DNA of 64,000 bases from Sphaerospermopsis sp. SIO1G1 (GCA_010672785.1 JAAHFX010000002.1:62001-126000); one strand, 5' to 3'. Shown: positions 48,293 to 57,916, counted from the first letter of the stretch. Numbers and translations are program-made. Notes: a model not told the origin generated them from the sequence alone.

Positions 48293-49684
48293 TTATTTTA
48301 ATCTTTCTGGTAGACAATCTTGTCGAATTATGTCTCCATAGGTTTCCCGCTGCAAAATTACATTTGCTTCTCCATCAGCAACTAAAACGGCTGCTGGTCG
48401 GGGTAAACGGTTATAGTTAGATGCCATACTGTAATTGTATGCACCAGTTGTCATAACTACGAGAACATCCCCTGGTTCAGTTTTGGGCAGTTGAGCATTT
48501 TTAATGAGGATATCTCCTGACTCACAGTGTTTACCAGCTAATGTCACGGTTTCTGTCAACGGAGCAGACATTTTATTAGCCACTAACGCCCGGTAAACTG
48601 ATTGATAGGTAATAGGACGAGGATTATCAGACATTCCTCCATCTACAGTTACATAAGTCCGAATATCAGGAATAGTTTTGCTTGAACCTACATTGTAGGC
48701 TGTCACACAAGCTGTAGCGATGAGGGATCGCCCTGGTTCACACAAAAGTTTGGGTAAGGGCAAGTTCTCTGTGGCACAAGCTGTTTGCACAACTTCACAG
48801 ATTGCCTTTGACCATTCTTCAATACTAGGGGGATCATCTGATTCTGTATATTTAATCCCTAGTCCACCACCAACATTTAGTTCTGTCAATTCTAAGTTAT
48901 ATTTCTTGGCATCGCGTAACCACTGTACCATTAAAGCCCCCAAATCTCGATGGGGTTGGCGTTCAAAAATTTGCGAACCGATATGAGCGTGTACACCTAC
49001 ACAGTTTAAACTTGGTTGTTGGCTGACATAGGCAAAGACTTCATCTAAATCATTAGGGTCAAAACCAAATTTACTATCTAAGTGTCCGGTACGAATATAT
49101 TCATGGGTATGACATTCTATACCTGGAGTTAACCGCAACATAATCCGGGTAGGGGAATCTGTAGTTGTCAATTCCACCAAGGTCTTTAATTCATACCAGT
49201 TGTCTACAACAATGGTACATTGTGATTCAATCGCCAGAACTAGCTCTTGACGAGATTTATTATTCCCATGTAGATATATTTTATCGGGATTCATACCCGC
49301 TTGCAGGGCTGTATATAGCTCCCCACCAGAGACTACATCTATTCCTAAATCTTCTGAATCCACAATGGCACAAACAGCCAAACAGTTCCAAGCTTTGGAA
49401 GCATATAATACCTGAGATTCACCTTTGTAGTATTGTTTAAAGGTATCCCTATACTGTTGACAAGCTGTCCGCAAGGTTGCTTCATCTAGTATGTATAAAG
49501 GAGAACCAAATCTCTGAACTAGGGTTGTGACATCGCACCCACCAATTTCCAGAAAATCTTGATGATTAACTCTGGCAGTCAAGGGTAATAATTCTTGATT
49601 TGGAGAAATGGTCAAGTCACCATTTCCTGTTGGTAAATATTGATTGCCAGATGTTTGAACCCCGACCGGGTGAGTCGCTACCAT
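48293..49684 (-). CDS. lysA: Diaminopimelate decarboxylase
   Basis: 463 residues. A PLP enzyme making L-lysine from meso-diaminopimelate. PLP lysine Lys97 is in VLYASKAWN. Other motifs: GVHAHIGSQIF, NVGGGLGIKY, LLCEPGRSLIA, and the substrate region VDGGMSDNPRP with the C-terminal GAYNYSMASNYNR. The N-terminal ~45 residues precede the conserved fold, as in other cyanobacterial LysA. It is first in the apparent lysA-cdaA-uppS order on this strand. Confidence 0.96.
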   Translation of the reverse strand: MVATHPVGVQTSGNQYLPTGNGDLTISPNQELLPLTARVNHQDFLEIGGCDVTTLVQRFGSPLYILDEATLRTACQQYRDTFKQYYKGESQVLYASKAWNCLAVCAIVDSEDLGIDVVSGGELYTALQAGMNPDKIYLHGNNKSRQELVLAIESQCTIVVDNWYELKTLVELTTTDSPTRIMLRLTPGIECHTHEYIRTGHLDSKFGFDPNDLDEVFAYVSQQPSLNCVGVHAHIGSQIFERQPHRDLGALMVQWLRDAKKYNLELTELNVGGGLGIKYTESDDPPSIEEWSKAICEVVQTACATENLPLPKLLCEPGRSLIATACVTAYNVGSSKTIPDIRTYVTVDGGMSDNPRPITYQSVYRALVANKMSAPLTETVTLAGKHCESGDILIKNAQLPKTEPGDVLVVMTTGAYNYSMASNYNRLPRPAAVLVADGEANVILQRETYGDIIRQDCLPERLK

Positions 49685-49873
49685 ATCTAATAAAATTTGT
49701 CCTTGTTTAATTTTCCAGCGCTATTTATTTACGCTTCCGATTCTCAGTTTACTGCTTTATCGGTAAATGGTAATGGTGATTAGGCTTAGGGTATGGAGAC
49801 ATTGGCAACAATTTTTTCCAGGATTTGTCTCATTGATGTTCCTTGCTCCTAATTTTCGTCTTCTCTATATCCA

Positions 49874-50434
49874 GTGATTGTGAAATTAACTGCTTTAAAA
49901 ATTAAATCTCTTAGTTTAGAGGACTTAAATAGTCTTATAGAATTGGATCAAGTTTGCTTTGATGGTTTATGGACGGCCGATGGTTACATTCGGGAACTAG
50001 AAAGTCCTAACAGTTATTTTTTGGGCATATTTCCACCTTGTTCTCATGAGCTATTGGGAATGGGTTGTTTTTGGTCAATTTTAGAGGAAGCACACATCAC
50101 CATTTTGGCGGTTCATCCTCAATATCAAAATCAAGGCTTAGGACAAGCTTTATTGTATTCTGTGTTGAAGACTGCTAGTGAGGTTGGTTTGGAAAGGGCC
50201 ACTTTGGAAGTGAGAGTTTCTAATCACTGTGCAATTTCTTTATATCAAAAGTTTGGGTTTCAAACTGCTGGTAAACGTCCTCGCTACTACACAGATAATG
50301 ATGAAGATGCCTTGATTTTATGGCTATCTAATTTACAACACCCTCAATTTAATGAAACTTTGCAGGTGTGGGATGAAATGGTTACAAAACGCTTATCCCA
50401 ATCATTACTTGATTTATCACAGATGGAAATTTAG
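49874..50434 (+). CDS. rimI: Ribosomal-protein-alanine N-acetyltransferase-like (RimI)
   Basis: 186 residues with a GNAT domain: LNSLIELDQVCFDGLWT, the acetyl-CoA loop VHPQYQNQGLGQALLYSVL, and RVSNHCAISLYQKFGFQTAG, the RimI-type ending. RimI acetylates the N-terminus of ribosomal protein S18 and possibly other targets. The start is a GTG at 49874 or 49880. It diverges from lysA and precedes clpC. Confidence 0.88.
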   Translation: MIVKLTALKIKSLSLEDLNSLIELDQVCFDGLWTADGYIRELESPNSYFLGIFPPCSHELLGMGCFWSILEEAHITILAVHPQYQNQGLGQALLYSVLKTASEVGLERATLEVRVSNHCAISLYQKFGFQTAGKRPRYYTDNDEDALILWLSNLQHPQFNETLQVWDEMVTKRLSQSLLDLSQMEI

Positions 50435-50948
50435 AGTGCGTGTAAACTATCCACTGCAATAAAAGGTTTTTGAGTTTATATTTTCATCTAACTATTGTTT
50501 AAAATTAAAGTGGTTAAGTTAAAATTCTTTATGTGTAAAGATTGAACATTGATTTTCTTAGCCCTACTACAGGCGATTAAATATCATATCTGAATAAAAA
50601 TTGCTTCTATAAAAACTTACAATAGATTATATTTATCTATTTAATATAGGTTATGTAAAGTTTAAAAACTTGACACAATTGTATTTTTTATGGTATTGAG
50701 GAATATTTGAAAGTAGATTAGCAAAATCTTAACAATATGATCAGATTGTTAATCAACTTCCCAAAAAAAGCTGGTAAAACCGTCCTCCTCACCATATCAG
50801 CAATATAAAAAATAATAAAAACTCAGTAATTAACCCATCAATCTGTCTGATGGCTGTAAGATATCTATTTTCTGGATATGGATATCGAAAATTTTAGCCT
50901 GTGCTAAAATCAGCGTACCGGCACGACGCAGGTGATGGGAAAAATGCC
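50435..50948. other. Gene-free leader of clpC
   Basis: 514 bp between rimI and clpC. Very AT-rich to about 50860. The frame upstream of 50949 continues to a GTG at 50901, but those 16 residues are unlike ClpC. No repeat family of the window is present. It probably carries the clpC promoters and a long 5' leader. Confidence 0.55.
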
Positions 50949-53426
50949 ATGTTTGAACGCTTCACAGAAAAAGCCATTAAGGTAATCATGCTGGCCCAAG
51001 AAGAGGCCCGCCGTTTAGGTCACAACTTTGTTGGAACTGAGCAGATCCTCTTGGGTCTGATTGGGGAAGGCACGGGGGTGGCAGCCAAGGTACTAAAATC
51101 AATGGGTGTCAATCTTAAAGACGCTCGCATTGAAGTTGAAAAAATTATAGGTCGAGGTTCAGGCTTTGTCGCTGTGGAAATTCCATTTACGCCACGAGCA
51201 AAGCGAGTTTTAGAACTATCCTTGGAAGAAGCACGCCAACTAGGGCATAACTACATTGGCACCGAGCATCTGCTGTTGGGTCTCATCCGTGAAGGGGAAG
51301 GCGTAGCAGCCAGGGTGCTAGAGAACCTGGGTGTAGATTTGTCTAAGGTCAGAACTCAAGTGATTCGGATGTTGGGAGAAACGGCGGAAGTTGCGCCGGG
51401 TGGCCCTTCTGGTCGCACAAAAACCCCAACTTTGGATGAATTTGGCTCTAACTTGACCCAAATGGCCGTTGATAACAAGCTTGATCCTGTAGTGGGACGC
51501 GCTAAGGAAATCGAGCGTGTGATTCAAATTTTGGGTCGCCGGACAAAAAACAATCCAGTGCTGATTGGTGAACCTGGGGTTGGTAAAACAGCCATTGCGG
51601 AGGGTTTAGCCAGCCGTATTGCTAATAAAGATGTTCCTGACATCTTGGAAGAAAAGCGTGTTGTCACCCTAGATATAGGTTTACTGGTAGCAGGAACTAA
51701 ATATCGGGGTGAATTTGAAGAACGCCTAAAAAAAATCATGGATGAAATCCGCTCTGCGGGTAATGTCATCTTGGTAATTGACGAGGTTCATACCCTCATT
51801 GGTGCGGGTGCAGCTGAAGGAGCAATTGATGCAGCAAATATCCTCAAGCCAGCTTTGGCAAGGGGGGAATTGCAATGTATTGGTGCAACTACTTTAGATG
51901 AGTACCGTAAGCACATTGAACGGGATGCAGCGTTGGAAAGACGCTTCCAACCCGTGATGGTGGGCGAACCTTCCGTTGATGAAACAATTGAAATTTTATA
52001 TGGTTTACGCGAACGCTACGAGCAGCATCATAAATTAAAAATTTCTGATGAGGCTTTAGTGGCAGCAGCCAAGTTGTCTGATCGATATATTAGCGATCGC
52101 TATCTCCCAGATAAAGCCATTGATTTAATTGATGAGGCTGGTTCACGGGTACGTTTGATTAACTCTCAGCTACCCCCAGCAGCTAAGGAGTTAGATAAGG
52201 AACTACGGCAAATCTTAAAAGAAAAGGATGATGCTGTCCGTTCTCAAGACTTCGATCGTGCTGGTGAATTGCGTGATCGGGAAATGGAAATTAAAGCGGA
52301 AATCCGTACCATTGCTCAAAGCAAAACCAATGCAGCTGGTGGTGATCGGGTTGAACCTGTGGTATCTGAAGAAGATATCGCTCACATTGTTGCTTCTTGG
52401 ACTGGTGTACCAGTGAATAAACTCACTGAGTCTGAGTCTGAGAAGTTACTGCACATGGAAGATACCTTACATCAGCGTCTGATTGGTCAAGATGATGCGG
52501 TTAAGGCTGTTTCTCGTGCGATTCGTCGCGCTCGTGTGGGTCTCAAGAATCCTAATCGTCCTATTGCTAGTTTCGTCTTCTCTGGGCCTACTGGGGTTGG
52601 TAAAACAGAGTTAGCAAAATCTTTAGCTTCTTACTTCTTCGGTTCAGAGGAAGCAATGATCCGCTTGGATATGTCCGAGTACATGGAGCGTCACACCGTC
52701 AGCAAGTTGATTGGTTCTCCTCCAGGTTATGTCGGTTACAACGAAGGTGGTCAGTTAACGGAAGCTGTACGCCGTCGTCCTTACACAGTGGTGTTGTTTG
52801 ATGAAATTGAAAAAGCACACCCTGATGTTTTCAATATGCTGTTGCAAATTTTAGAAGATGGTCGTTTGACCGATGCTAAAGGACGCACAGTGGACTTTAA
52901 GAACACATTGTTAATTTTGACTTCTAACATTGGTTCTAAGGTAATTGAAAAAGGTGGTAGTGGTATTGGTTTCGAGTTTGCTGAGGATGCAACTGAATCT
53001 CAATACAACCGCATTCGTTCTTTGGTAAATGAGGAATTGAAGCAATACTTCCGTCCTGAGTTCTTGAACAGGTTAGATGAGATTATTGTCTTCCGTCAGT
53101 TGAACAAGGAAGAAGTTACCGAAATCGCCGAAATTATGCTCAAAGAAGTATTTAGTCGTTTGACTGAGAAAGGTATTTCTTTAGAGATTAGCGATCGCTT
53201 CAAAGACCGTCTGATCCAAGAGGGTTACAGTCCTAGTTACGGTGCAAGACCATTACGTCGGGCAATTATGCGCTTGTTGGAAGATAGTTTGGCAGAGGAA
53301 ATTCTGTCTGGACGCATTCAAGACGGCGATATTGCACTTGTTGACGTTGATGAAAATGGTGTTGTTCAAGTTAGTGCTAAAGAACCACGCGACAGAGAGT
53401 TAGTAACTCCTGGTGCTGATTCTTAG
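50949..53426 (+). CDS. clpC: ClpC AAA+ unfoldase (Hsp100)
   Basis: 825 residues from the ATG at 50949, where the family normally begins ([20 protein letters not shown]). Two N-terminal Clp repeats (to ~145), first AAA+ module with [14 protein letters not shown], a UVR motif in the middle domain ([20 protein letters not shown]), second AAA+ module with [14 protein letters not shown], and the C-terminal D2-small domain. It unfolds substrates for the ClpP protease and in cyanobacteria is essential. The GTG at 50901 is a less likely start. Confidence 0.97.
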   Translation: MFERFTEKAIKVIMLAQEEARRLGHNFVGTEQILLGLIGEGTGVAAKVLKSMGVNLKDARIEVEKIIGRGSGFVAVEIPFTPRAKRVLELSLEEARQLGHNYIGTEHLLLGLIREGEGVAARVLENLGVDLSKVRTQVIRMLGETAEVAPGGPSGRTKTPTLDEFGSNLTQMAVDNKLDPVVGRAKEIERVIQILGRRTKNNPVLIGEPGVGKTAIAEGLASRIANKDVPDILEEKRVVTLDIGLLVAGTKYRGEFEERLKKIMDEIRSAGNVILVIDEVHTLIGAGAAEGAIDAANILKPALARGELQCIGATTLDEYRKHIERDAALERRFQPVMVGEPSVDETIEILYGLRERYEQHHKLKISDEALVAAAKLSDRYISDRYLPDKAIDLIDEAGSRVRLINSQLPPAAKELDKELRQILKEKDDAVRSQDFDRAGELRDREMEIKAEIRTIAQSKTNAAGGDRVEPVVSEEDIAHIVASWTGVPVNKLTESESEKLLHMEDTLHQRLIGQDDAVKAVSRAIRRARVGLKNPNRPIASFVFSGPTGVGKTELAKSLASYFFGSEEAMIRLDMSEYMERHTVSKLIGSPPGYVGYNEGGQLTEAVRRRPYTVVLFDEIEKAHPDVFNMLLQILEDGRLTDAKGRTVDFKNTLLILTSNIGSKVIEKGGSGIGFEFAEDATESQYNRIRSLVNEELKQYFRPEFLNRLDEIIVFRQLNKEEVTEIAEIMLKEVFSRLTEKGISLEISDRFKDRLIQEGYSPSYGARPLRRAIMRLLEDSLAEEILSGRIQDGDIALVDVDENGVVQVSAKEPRDRELVTPGADS

Positions 53427-53823
53427 GTATTACTATTTTTTTAATTAAGCGGTGGAGGATTTCGATCTTCTACCGTTTTTTTGTGTTTTCTCACGCAGAG
53501 GCGCAGAGACGCAGAGGAGGAGAGGATTGAACCACGAAGAAGCAAAGGACACGAAGGAAGAAGAGTTTAAGATAAATTATGTGTATGTCTTGGTAAAGTT
53601 GAAAATTATTTAAAGTTTTTTGTTAATACACGCTGTTAAGTGGGAATACTATTAGATAGAAAGATAATGGTGGCATCTCTGAAGCCGCAAAGGGAAAGAA
53701 ATTACGACAACTGGTTCGATATGATGAAAGTTCGGAAGAGAAGGTAAAACAGATTATGATTAAAAAGTAAACTTGAAAAATCAAGAATAATTGGCAATTG
53801 ATAAAAATGAGGTAAGGTGAATT
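53427..53823. other. Gene-free interval after clpC
   Basis: 397 bp. It contains the clpC terminator and a GACGCAGAGG-type run at 53494-53570 (including AACCACGAAGAAGCAAAGGA) distantly related to the core of the small inverted-repeat family. The rest is AT-rich. Confidence 0.55.
53450..53482 (+). terminator. Rho-independent terminator of clpC
   Basis: Arms CGGTGGAGGAT (53450-53460) and ATCTTCTACCG (53465-53475) pair over 11 bp with two G-T pairs. The loop is 4 nt and a T-run follows at 53476-53482. Confidence 0.85.
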
Positions 53824-54141
53824 ATGACTAATACAAAATCTGTGCGTCGTCGTCAACCAGGGAGAATTTTTCCAGAGTTTACAATACCACCGGAAGAATT
53901 AGCAAGAAGGGAAGCGGAAAGAAATGCGCGGGGAGAAAAAGCGCGGGTTGTTTTTAATCGAATTCGTCCTGAATTAATTAATGATCATTACAATTGGTTT
54001 ATGGTAATTGAACCTAATAGTGGTGATTATTTTATTGATGTTGATGAAAATGGAGCGGAGAAAAAAGCAAGGGAAAAATATCCGACTGGTTGGTTGGTGA
54101 CTTTTAGAATTAATGAAACGGGTGTTTGTGGGAGAATATGA
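53824..54141 (+). CDS. Small protein of unknown function, coupled to a retropepsin-like gene
   Basis: 105 residues, ATG start. The N-terminus is basic (TKSVRRRQPGRIFPEF), followed by a charged helix EELARREAERNARGE. The second half is a compact alpha/beta-looking region with HYNWFMVIEPNSGDYFIDVD and ARAKEKYP-like KAREKYPTGWLVTFRINET. I do not recognise a named family, but similar short proteins occur beside aspartyl-protease-like genes in cyanobacteria. Its TGA stop overlaps the next gene's ATG (ATGA, 54138-54141), so the two proteins are made together. Confidence 0.7.
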   Translation: MTNTKSVRRRQPGRIFPEFTIPPEELARREAERNARGEKARVVFNRIRPELINDHYNWFMVIEPNSGDYFIDVDENGAEKKAREKYPTGWLVTFRINETGVCGRI

Positions 54142-54506
54142 TTTTAGGTAATTTCGGTGAAGTTGGGGAGTTAATGTTTGAGATAGAAATTATTTCTGCT
54201 GATGGGGATAATTATGGGATTGAAGTTTTGTTAGATACAGGTTTTACTAATGGTTGGTTAGCACTAGATATACAAGATGCTGAAATTCTAGAATGGCCTT
54301 TAATTGAACGTAACAGTACGATGCGAATGGCAAGGGGTGAGGCTTTTTTTGATATCTATGAAGGTAAGGTGAAATTAGATGGACAGGAGTATATTATTCC
54401 TGTTTTAGCTGCGGAGGATATTCCTGAACCTTTGCTGGGGTTGCAGTGGTTGAAAATATTGCCTTTATCTGTTAATTTTGCTGAGGGAATATTGACATTA
54501 GGGTAA
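54138..54506 (+). CDS. Retropepsin-like (clan AA) aspartic protease
   Basis: 122 residues from the ATG at 54138; an in-frame TTG at 54126 is less likely. The active-site motif is VLLDTGFTNGWLAL (Asp33-Thr34-Gly35). The end, PEPLLGLQWLKILPL, resembles the ILG(R/x)xWL motif of the single-domain bacterial retropepsin group. Such proteins dimerise so that two DTG motifs form the active site. The substrate is unknown. It is translationally coupled to the preceding 105-residue protein, suggesting a complex or a modulator/protease pair. Confidence 0.78.
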   Translation: MILGNFGEVGELMFEIEIISADGDNYGIEVLLDTGFTNGWLALDIQDAEILEWPLIERNSTMRMARGEAFFDIYEGKVKLDGQEYIIPVLAAEDIPEPLLGLQWLKILPLSVNFAEGILTLG

Positions 54507-54553
54507 AAATAAAACAGTTTTCGCTTTTGATTGAAAAAAAGATATTTATACAA

Positions 54554-55339
54554 CTATTGTGGTCTAATAAAAACTTTAACTATCATACCATCTGTAGTTT
54601 TGCTTAAATCGTTTTCAATTCCACGAGGATTTTTAATTCTTCTTTCTGGATCATAAACAAAACAAATGAGAGTTTTACAATCAGGATGTGATTTATAACG
54701 AGTAATGTCTATAATTAATTGTTCTCCAACTTCTTTATCAGTAAGCTTCTCGCGTGTCTTTTTAATTTCAATAACAGTTTGTTCCTGCTTTAAAAGAAAG
54801 TCTGTTCTTGAAGCTCTACCAGCATAACTTGGAGTCCATTCTTCATCTCTAATATCATCAAAATATAAGTGTAGTAAGGCATGAAATAAATCCTGGACAT
54901 CATACTCATCATTAATTTCTATGGTATTTCTGCTACTGTGTCTAGTTTTTAGTTGTCTGGCAACTAAATCAAATCCATCACAAAGAATTTTAATTTTATC
55001 TAAATCAGAAATAGTAAGTTGATTCGTTTCGTCTTCTTCCCAATAGTCTTCTATTTCCTGTATCATTGATTCTAAAATTGGACATCCTTGTTCTAATCCT
55101 TGCTTTAATTCTTGTTGAGGAGTTAAGGAATTAGGAGCAGATATACTATAAAAAATATTTTTAAATTCCTCTATATGTCGAGGATATTTTTCAAATATTT
55201 GTTCAATCAAAATTGCTGTATCTCGTTTCCATTTAATAAAACCTTTTTCTCTATATTGAGTTCCTGGAATTATGTATTGTAAATTATTGATCAATTGAAT
55301 TTGACGTTTAAGCTTTTCAATTGCGTCTTCTTTTTTCAT
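54554..55339 (-). CDS. Orphan PD-(D/E)XK nuclease-like protein (DpnII/MboI-type domain)
   Basis: 261 residues. The C-terminal half has the nuclease core: RASRTDFLL (Asp180), TVIEIKKTRE (Glu191, Lys193) and GEQLIIDITRYKSHPDCKTL, closing with CFVYDPERRIKNPRGIENDL. These match the DpnII/MboI-type restriction endonuclease superfamily. The N-terminal half is helical with no clear catalytic motif. No DNA methyltransferase lies nearby, so it is not a classical restriction-modification pair. It may be a solitary defence effector or a methyl-directed nuclease. Target specificity cannot be seen. Confidence 0.75.
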   Translation of the reverse strand: MKKEDAIEKLKRQIQLINNLQYIIPGTQYREKGFIKWKRDTAILIEQIFEKYPRHIEEFKNIFYSISAPNSLTPQQELKQGLEQGCPILESMIQEIEDYWEEDETNQLTISDLDKIKILCDGFDLVARQLKTRHSSRNTIEINDEYDVQDLFHALLHLYFDDIRDEEWTPSYAGRASRTDFLLKQEQTVIEIKKTREKLTDKEVGEQLIIDITRYKSHPDCKTLICFVYDPERRIKNPRGIENDLSKTTDGMIVKVFIRPQ

Positions 55340-55566
55340 TTTTTTAACCTTTTTAACCCTGATTTACAACATAGCTGCATTGTAACATTTGTGATCTCTA
55401 ATGCGAAAGGTGTCGTTTAGCAAAGCTTACCAAAGGTATCGCATAATTAACTTAAATACTTGATATCATAAATAGTAAAAAGCCATTCAAATTCTTCAAC
55501 CATGACAGAATTACTACAGCGTGCGATCGCTCTTTCTTAGATAACGGTTGAGAAAATGCGTCGCTT

Positions 55567-55863
55567 TTACTCTTGAGAAATATGATTTAACTCCCCAGGT
55601 AAAATCACTGGAATTTCTGAACCTAAAAATCCACATACATCACGAGTTACAATCACATCTACCATTGATTTCATAGCACAAGCATACTGCACAGCATCCT
55701 CAAAATCTCGAAAATTTAAAGCTACTGCTGTTTCCAAAATATTTTTATCAACCGTGCAAATGTGTAAATCTGTGAGAATTTGAGAAATTGCATCTTCTAC
55801 AAAAGGTTCTCGTTCAAGTAAAAAATCTAGGACAATATTCGTATCAATAAAAATTCGCTTCAT
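55567..55863 (-). CDS. PIN-domain (VapC-like) toxin with an internal deletion
   Basis: 98 residues against ~130 for the family. The start KRIFIDTNIVLDFLLEREPF and the end DFEDAVQYACA...VIVTRD...IPVILPGE are well conserved, including Asp7, the DFED acids (53-55) and Asp75. The ~40 residues normally linking them (the helices after the first strand, with the conserved I-x-S/T-x-I-x-x-I segment) are missing: sequence passes directly from VEDAISQIL to TDLHICTVDKNIL. The frame is intact, so the deletion was in frame. The RNase fold is unlikely to be stable. It lies 8 bp after its antitoxin. Confidence 0.8.
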   Translation of the reverse strand: MKRIFIDTNIVLDFLLEREPFVEDAISQILTDLHICTVDKNILETAVALNFRDFEDAVQYACAMKSMVDVIVTRDVCGFLGSEIPVILPGELNHISQE

Positions 55864-55871
55864 TGGTATTT

Positions 55872-56081
55872 TTAAGTTAGATAAATCGCATAATCTCCAT
55901 TAATATTCTCGTCACTAGAAGTATTTGCACCTTTAGCAATACCACGCAGTCGAGATAAATTACCCTTCTTTGATGCTGAGATAGATTCTTGTTGTATTGA
56001 TTCTAATACAGTTTTTACCAATTCCCAGCGATCACTCATTGGTAACTGTAATACTTGTTTTTGCAATTCTTTTAATGTCAT
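55872..56081 (-). CDS. Antitoxin of a PIN-type toxin-antitoxin pair
   Basis: 69 residues. N-terminal helices LKELQKQVLQLPMSDRWELV and KTVLESIQQES are followed by a flexible tail (GNLSRLRGIAKGANTSSDEN, INGDYAIYLT). This is a common cyanobacterial antitoxin type placed upstream of PIN toxins. It would bind and block the toxin and repress the operon. The end is slightly shorter than I expect for the family. With the toxin internally deleted, the antitoxin may now be without a target. Confidence 0.75.
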   Translation of the reverse strand: MTLKELQKQVLQLPMSDRWELVKTVLESIQQESISASKKGNLSRLRGIAKGANTSSDENINGDYAIYLT

Positions 56082-56299
56082 GAGAAGATATCAAAAATTA
56101 TTTATTCCCATTATATATTAATTTAGCTGAATAAGAATAAATTTTATTATAAATCAAGTATAATAAACATAATCACAAAAAAAGGATGAAAAGAAAAAAT
56201 GCAAGCAATTCTCCTCAGCAGTGCTAATTAATGATCAATGCGATCGCCCTTAATTAATATCAACTAAAGAATAGCGATCGCCAACATAAAATTACATCT

Positions 56300-57046
56300 C
56301 TACTCTTGAATAGATGCTAATTTTAAAGGATATAAAGGTTCAGATCCATTTAACTGCCAAATTCTAAAAACTAACGCAGCAGCAATAGTTAACCATACAC
56401 AGGAAAAAGATAAAATTATTCCCGCTAAAGGTATGGTTTGCCAATAAATTGCTGTGACAATAATTGCAGATAACCAAGGCCCAAAAATTACTACTGGAAC
56501 AGCAGCACCTAATCTGCGTTCTACGGTAAAAATTGTGTTCCAAGTATCACCAACTGCTAAATGGATGACAAAAATAATCAATGGTAATACGAGAAATTGA
56601 TGATTTAATTCTTGCCAAATTAACACAGAAGAAATCACCCGTAAAACAGCAATGATCATCCAAACAATAGGAAAAGCTAAAGGTGGAGGAGACCATTTTG
56701 GTCGAATTACTTGGTCATAGGTTGTACGAGAACGGGTATTATCTAACAGTGAAAAAATCCGAGAACGAAGACTTAATAAGGCAAAAAATAAAACTGCTAC
56801 TATTGTACTCAACCAACTGGGAAATGTTGAATTTTGCTCAAGTAAGTGTACTAATTTATCCATTCCCAGTAAGACTACCAGCATCCCACTTATTTGTAAG
56901 ATAGTCCCTAATTTATAGACTATGACAACTTTGATATCTATTTCCTTTGTTTTTGCTGATTTGTTGATAGGTTCTGTTCCTGGTTTGACTCCCATAACGG
57001 TATTAACAAACCTTTCCAGAATACCAATATTCTTTGATTTATCCAT
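56300..57046 (-). CDS. TspO/MBR-related membrane protein
   Basis: 248 residues, ATG start. The N-terminal ~50 residues are cytoplasmic. About seven hydrophobic segments follow. Residues ~110-245 show the TspO pattern: RPKWSPPPLAFPIVWMIIAV (compare the family PxWxPPxxxFxxVW), GDTWNTIFTVERRLGAA, and a C-terminal helix pair. TspO proteins bind tetrapyrroles and other ligands and modulate stress responses. The N-terminal extra helices make it longer than the ~160-residue standard. It is followed on the same strand, upstream in transcription, by another membrane protein gene. Confidence 0.72.
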   Translation of the reverse strand: MDKSKNIGILERFVNTVMGVKPGTEPINKSAKTKEIDIKVVIVYKLGTILQISGMLVVLLGMDKLVHLLEQNSTFPSWLSTIVAVLFFALLSLRSRIFSLLDNTRSRTTYDQVIRPKWSPPPLAFPIVWMIIAVLRVISSVLIWQELNHQFLVLPLIIFVIHLAVGDTWNTIFTVERRLGAAVPVVIFGPWLSAIIVTAIYWQTIPLAGIILSFSCVWLTIAAALVFRIWQLNGSEPLYPLKLASIQE

Positions 57047-57120
57047 AATTACGAAATGCTGGATAGTTTAATTATTAATCTTACTACTTCTTGATTAATT
57101 TGGGGATTTTTGTGATATTT

Positions 57121-57555
57121 TTATAACCACTGGCCACCACGAAAACGCCATCTGGGAAAAACAATTCTCATTAAACTTTGAGAGCTTAGAAAAACCACTA
57201 ACCAAACTAGAATATAATGTAGGAAAAACATGGTTATATTTAATTCTTCTTTTGGTATAGGTATGGGTAGAAAACTAAATATTTTTACACCACAAAGTAT
57301 AAATATCATTTCCCAAATACCAGCAAAAAGTTGATAAGCTGCTGGCCAGTCTCTATCCCAACGGTTTTTTTGGATGATGTTATAAATAATATCCCAACCT
57401 AAACCAAAAATAGCGACGTAACCTAAAATTGAGAAGTAAACTGTGTTAGTTTTACCATCTACTAAACCCATAGCAAAAGGTATGGATACTAAAACACCTA
57501 CAGTTGCTAATAGTAACAGTCGAGTTTGCCAACGACCAAATAAAGTGGGAGTCAT
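57121..57555 (-). CDS. Conserved-looking four-helix membrane protein
   Basis: 144 residues with four transmembrane segments (~12-32, 42-62, 75-98, 108-130) and a basic C-terminus PRWRFRGGQWL. Conserved-looking elements are GYVAIFGLGWDIIYN and WDRDWPAAYQ. I cannot assign a function. It lies 74 bp upstream of the TspO-like gene on the same strand and is probably cotranscribed with it. Confidence 0.7.
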   Translation of the reverse strand: MTPTLFGRWQTRLLLLATVGVLVSIPFAMGLVDGKTNTVYFSILGYVAIFGLGWDIIYNIIQKNRWDRDWPAAYQLFAGIWEMIFILCGVKIFSFLPIPIPKEELNITMFFLHYILVWLVVFLSSQSLMRIVFPRWRFRGGQWL

Positions 57556-57916
57556 AACAGTTTTTGTTAAGTTAGAAATCAGGAGTCAGGAATCAAAATA
57601 CACAGAATTATGAGTTACTGATTTGATTTTATCCCTGACTAGTACCGCTTCGCGGAAGTCAAAAGTCAAAATTCAAAAGTCCAAAATAAGAGTTAGTAAG
57701 CTTTTGAATAATTGGGAATTTTTGGCCGATTTACGCCAATCTGGACTAATGTAAGAAATTAGAAATCTATAGGACTCCCATTTGATTTTTGAACAGAACT
57801 CAGCATATATCTAAATTCTTTTTCCCTATTCCCTGTTCCCCGTTCCCTGACTTCACGAAAAATATGGCTAACACCACGCTACGCGGAAATAAATCAAATC
57901 GGAACACTATAGATAT
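57556..57916. repeat. Gene-free interval of nested interspersed repeats
   Basis: 361 bp. 57639-57720 is an inverted copy of the TTTTGACTT-rich repeat. 57765-57916 is a second element with ~24-bp imperfect terminal inverted repeats (AAATCTATAGGACTCCCATT at the left; AAATCGGAACACTATAGAT at the right) enclosing TTCCCTA/TTCCCTG heptamers. A solo copy of the same terminus lies at 28943-28961. Confidence 0.75.
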
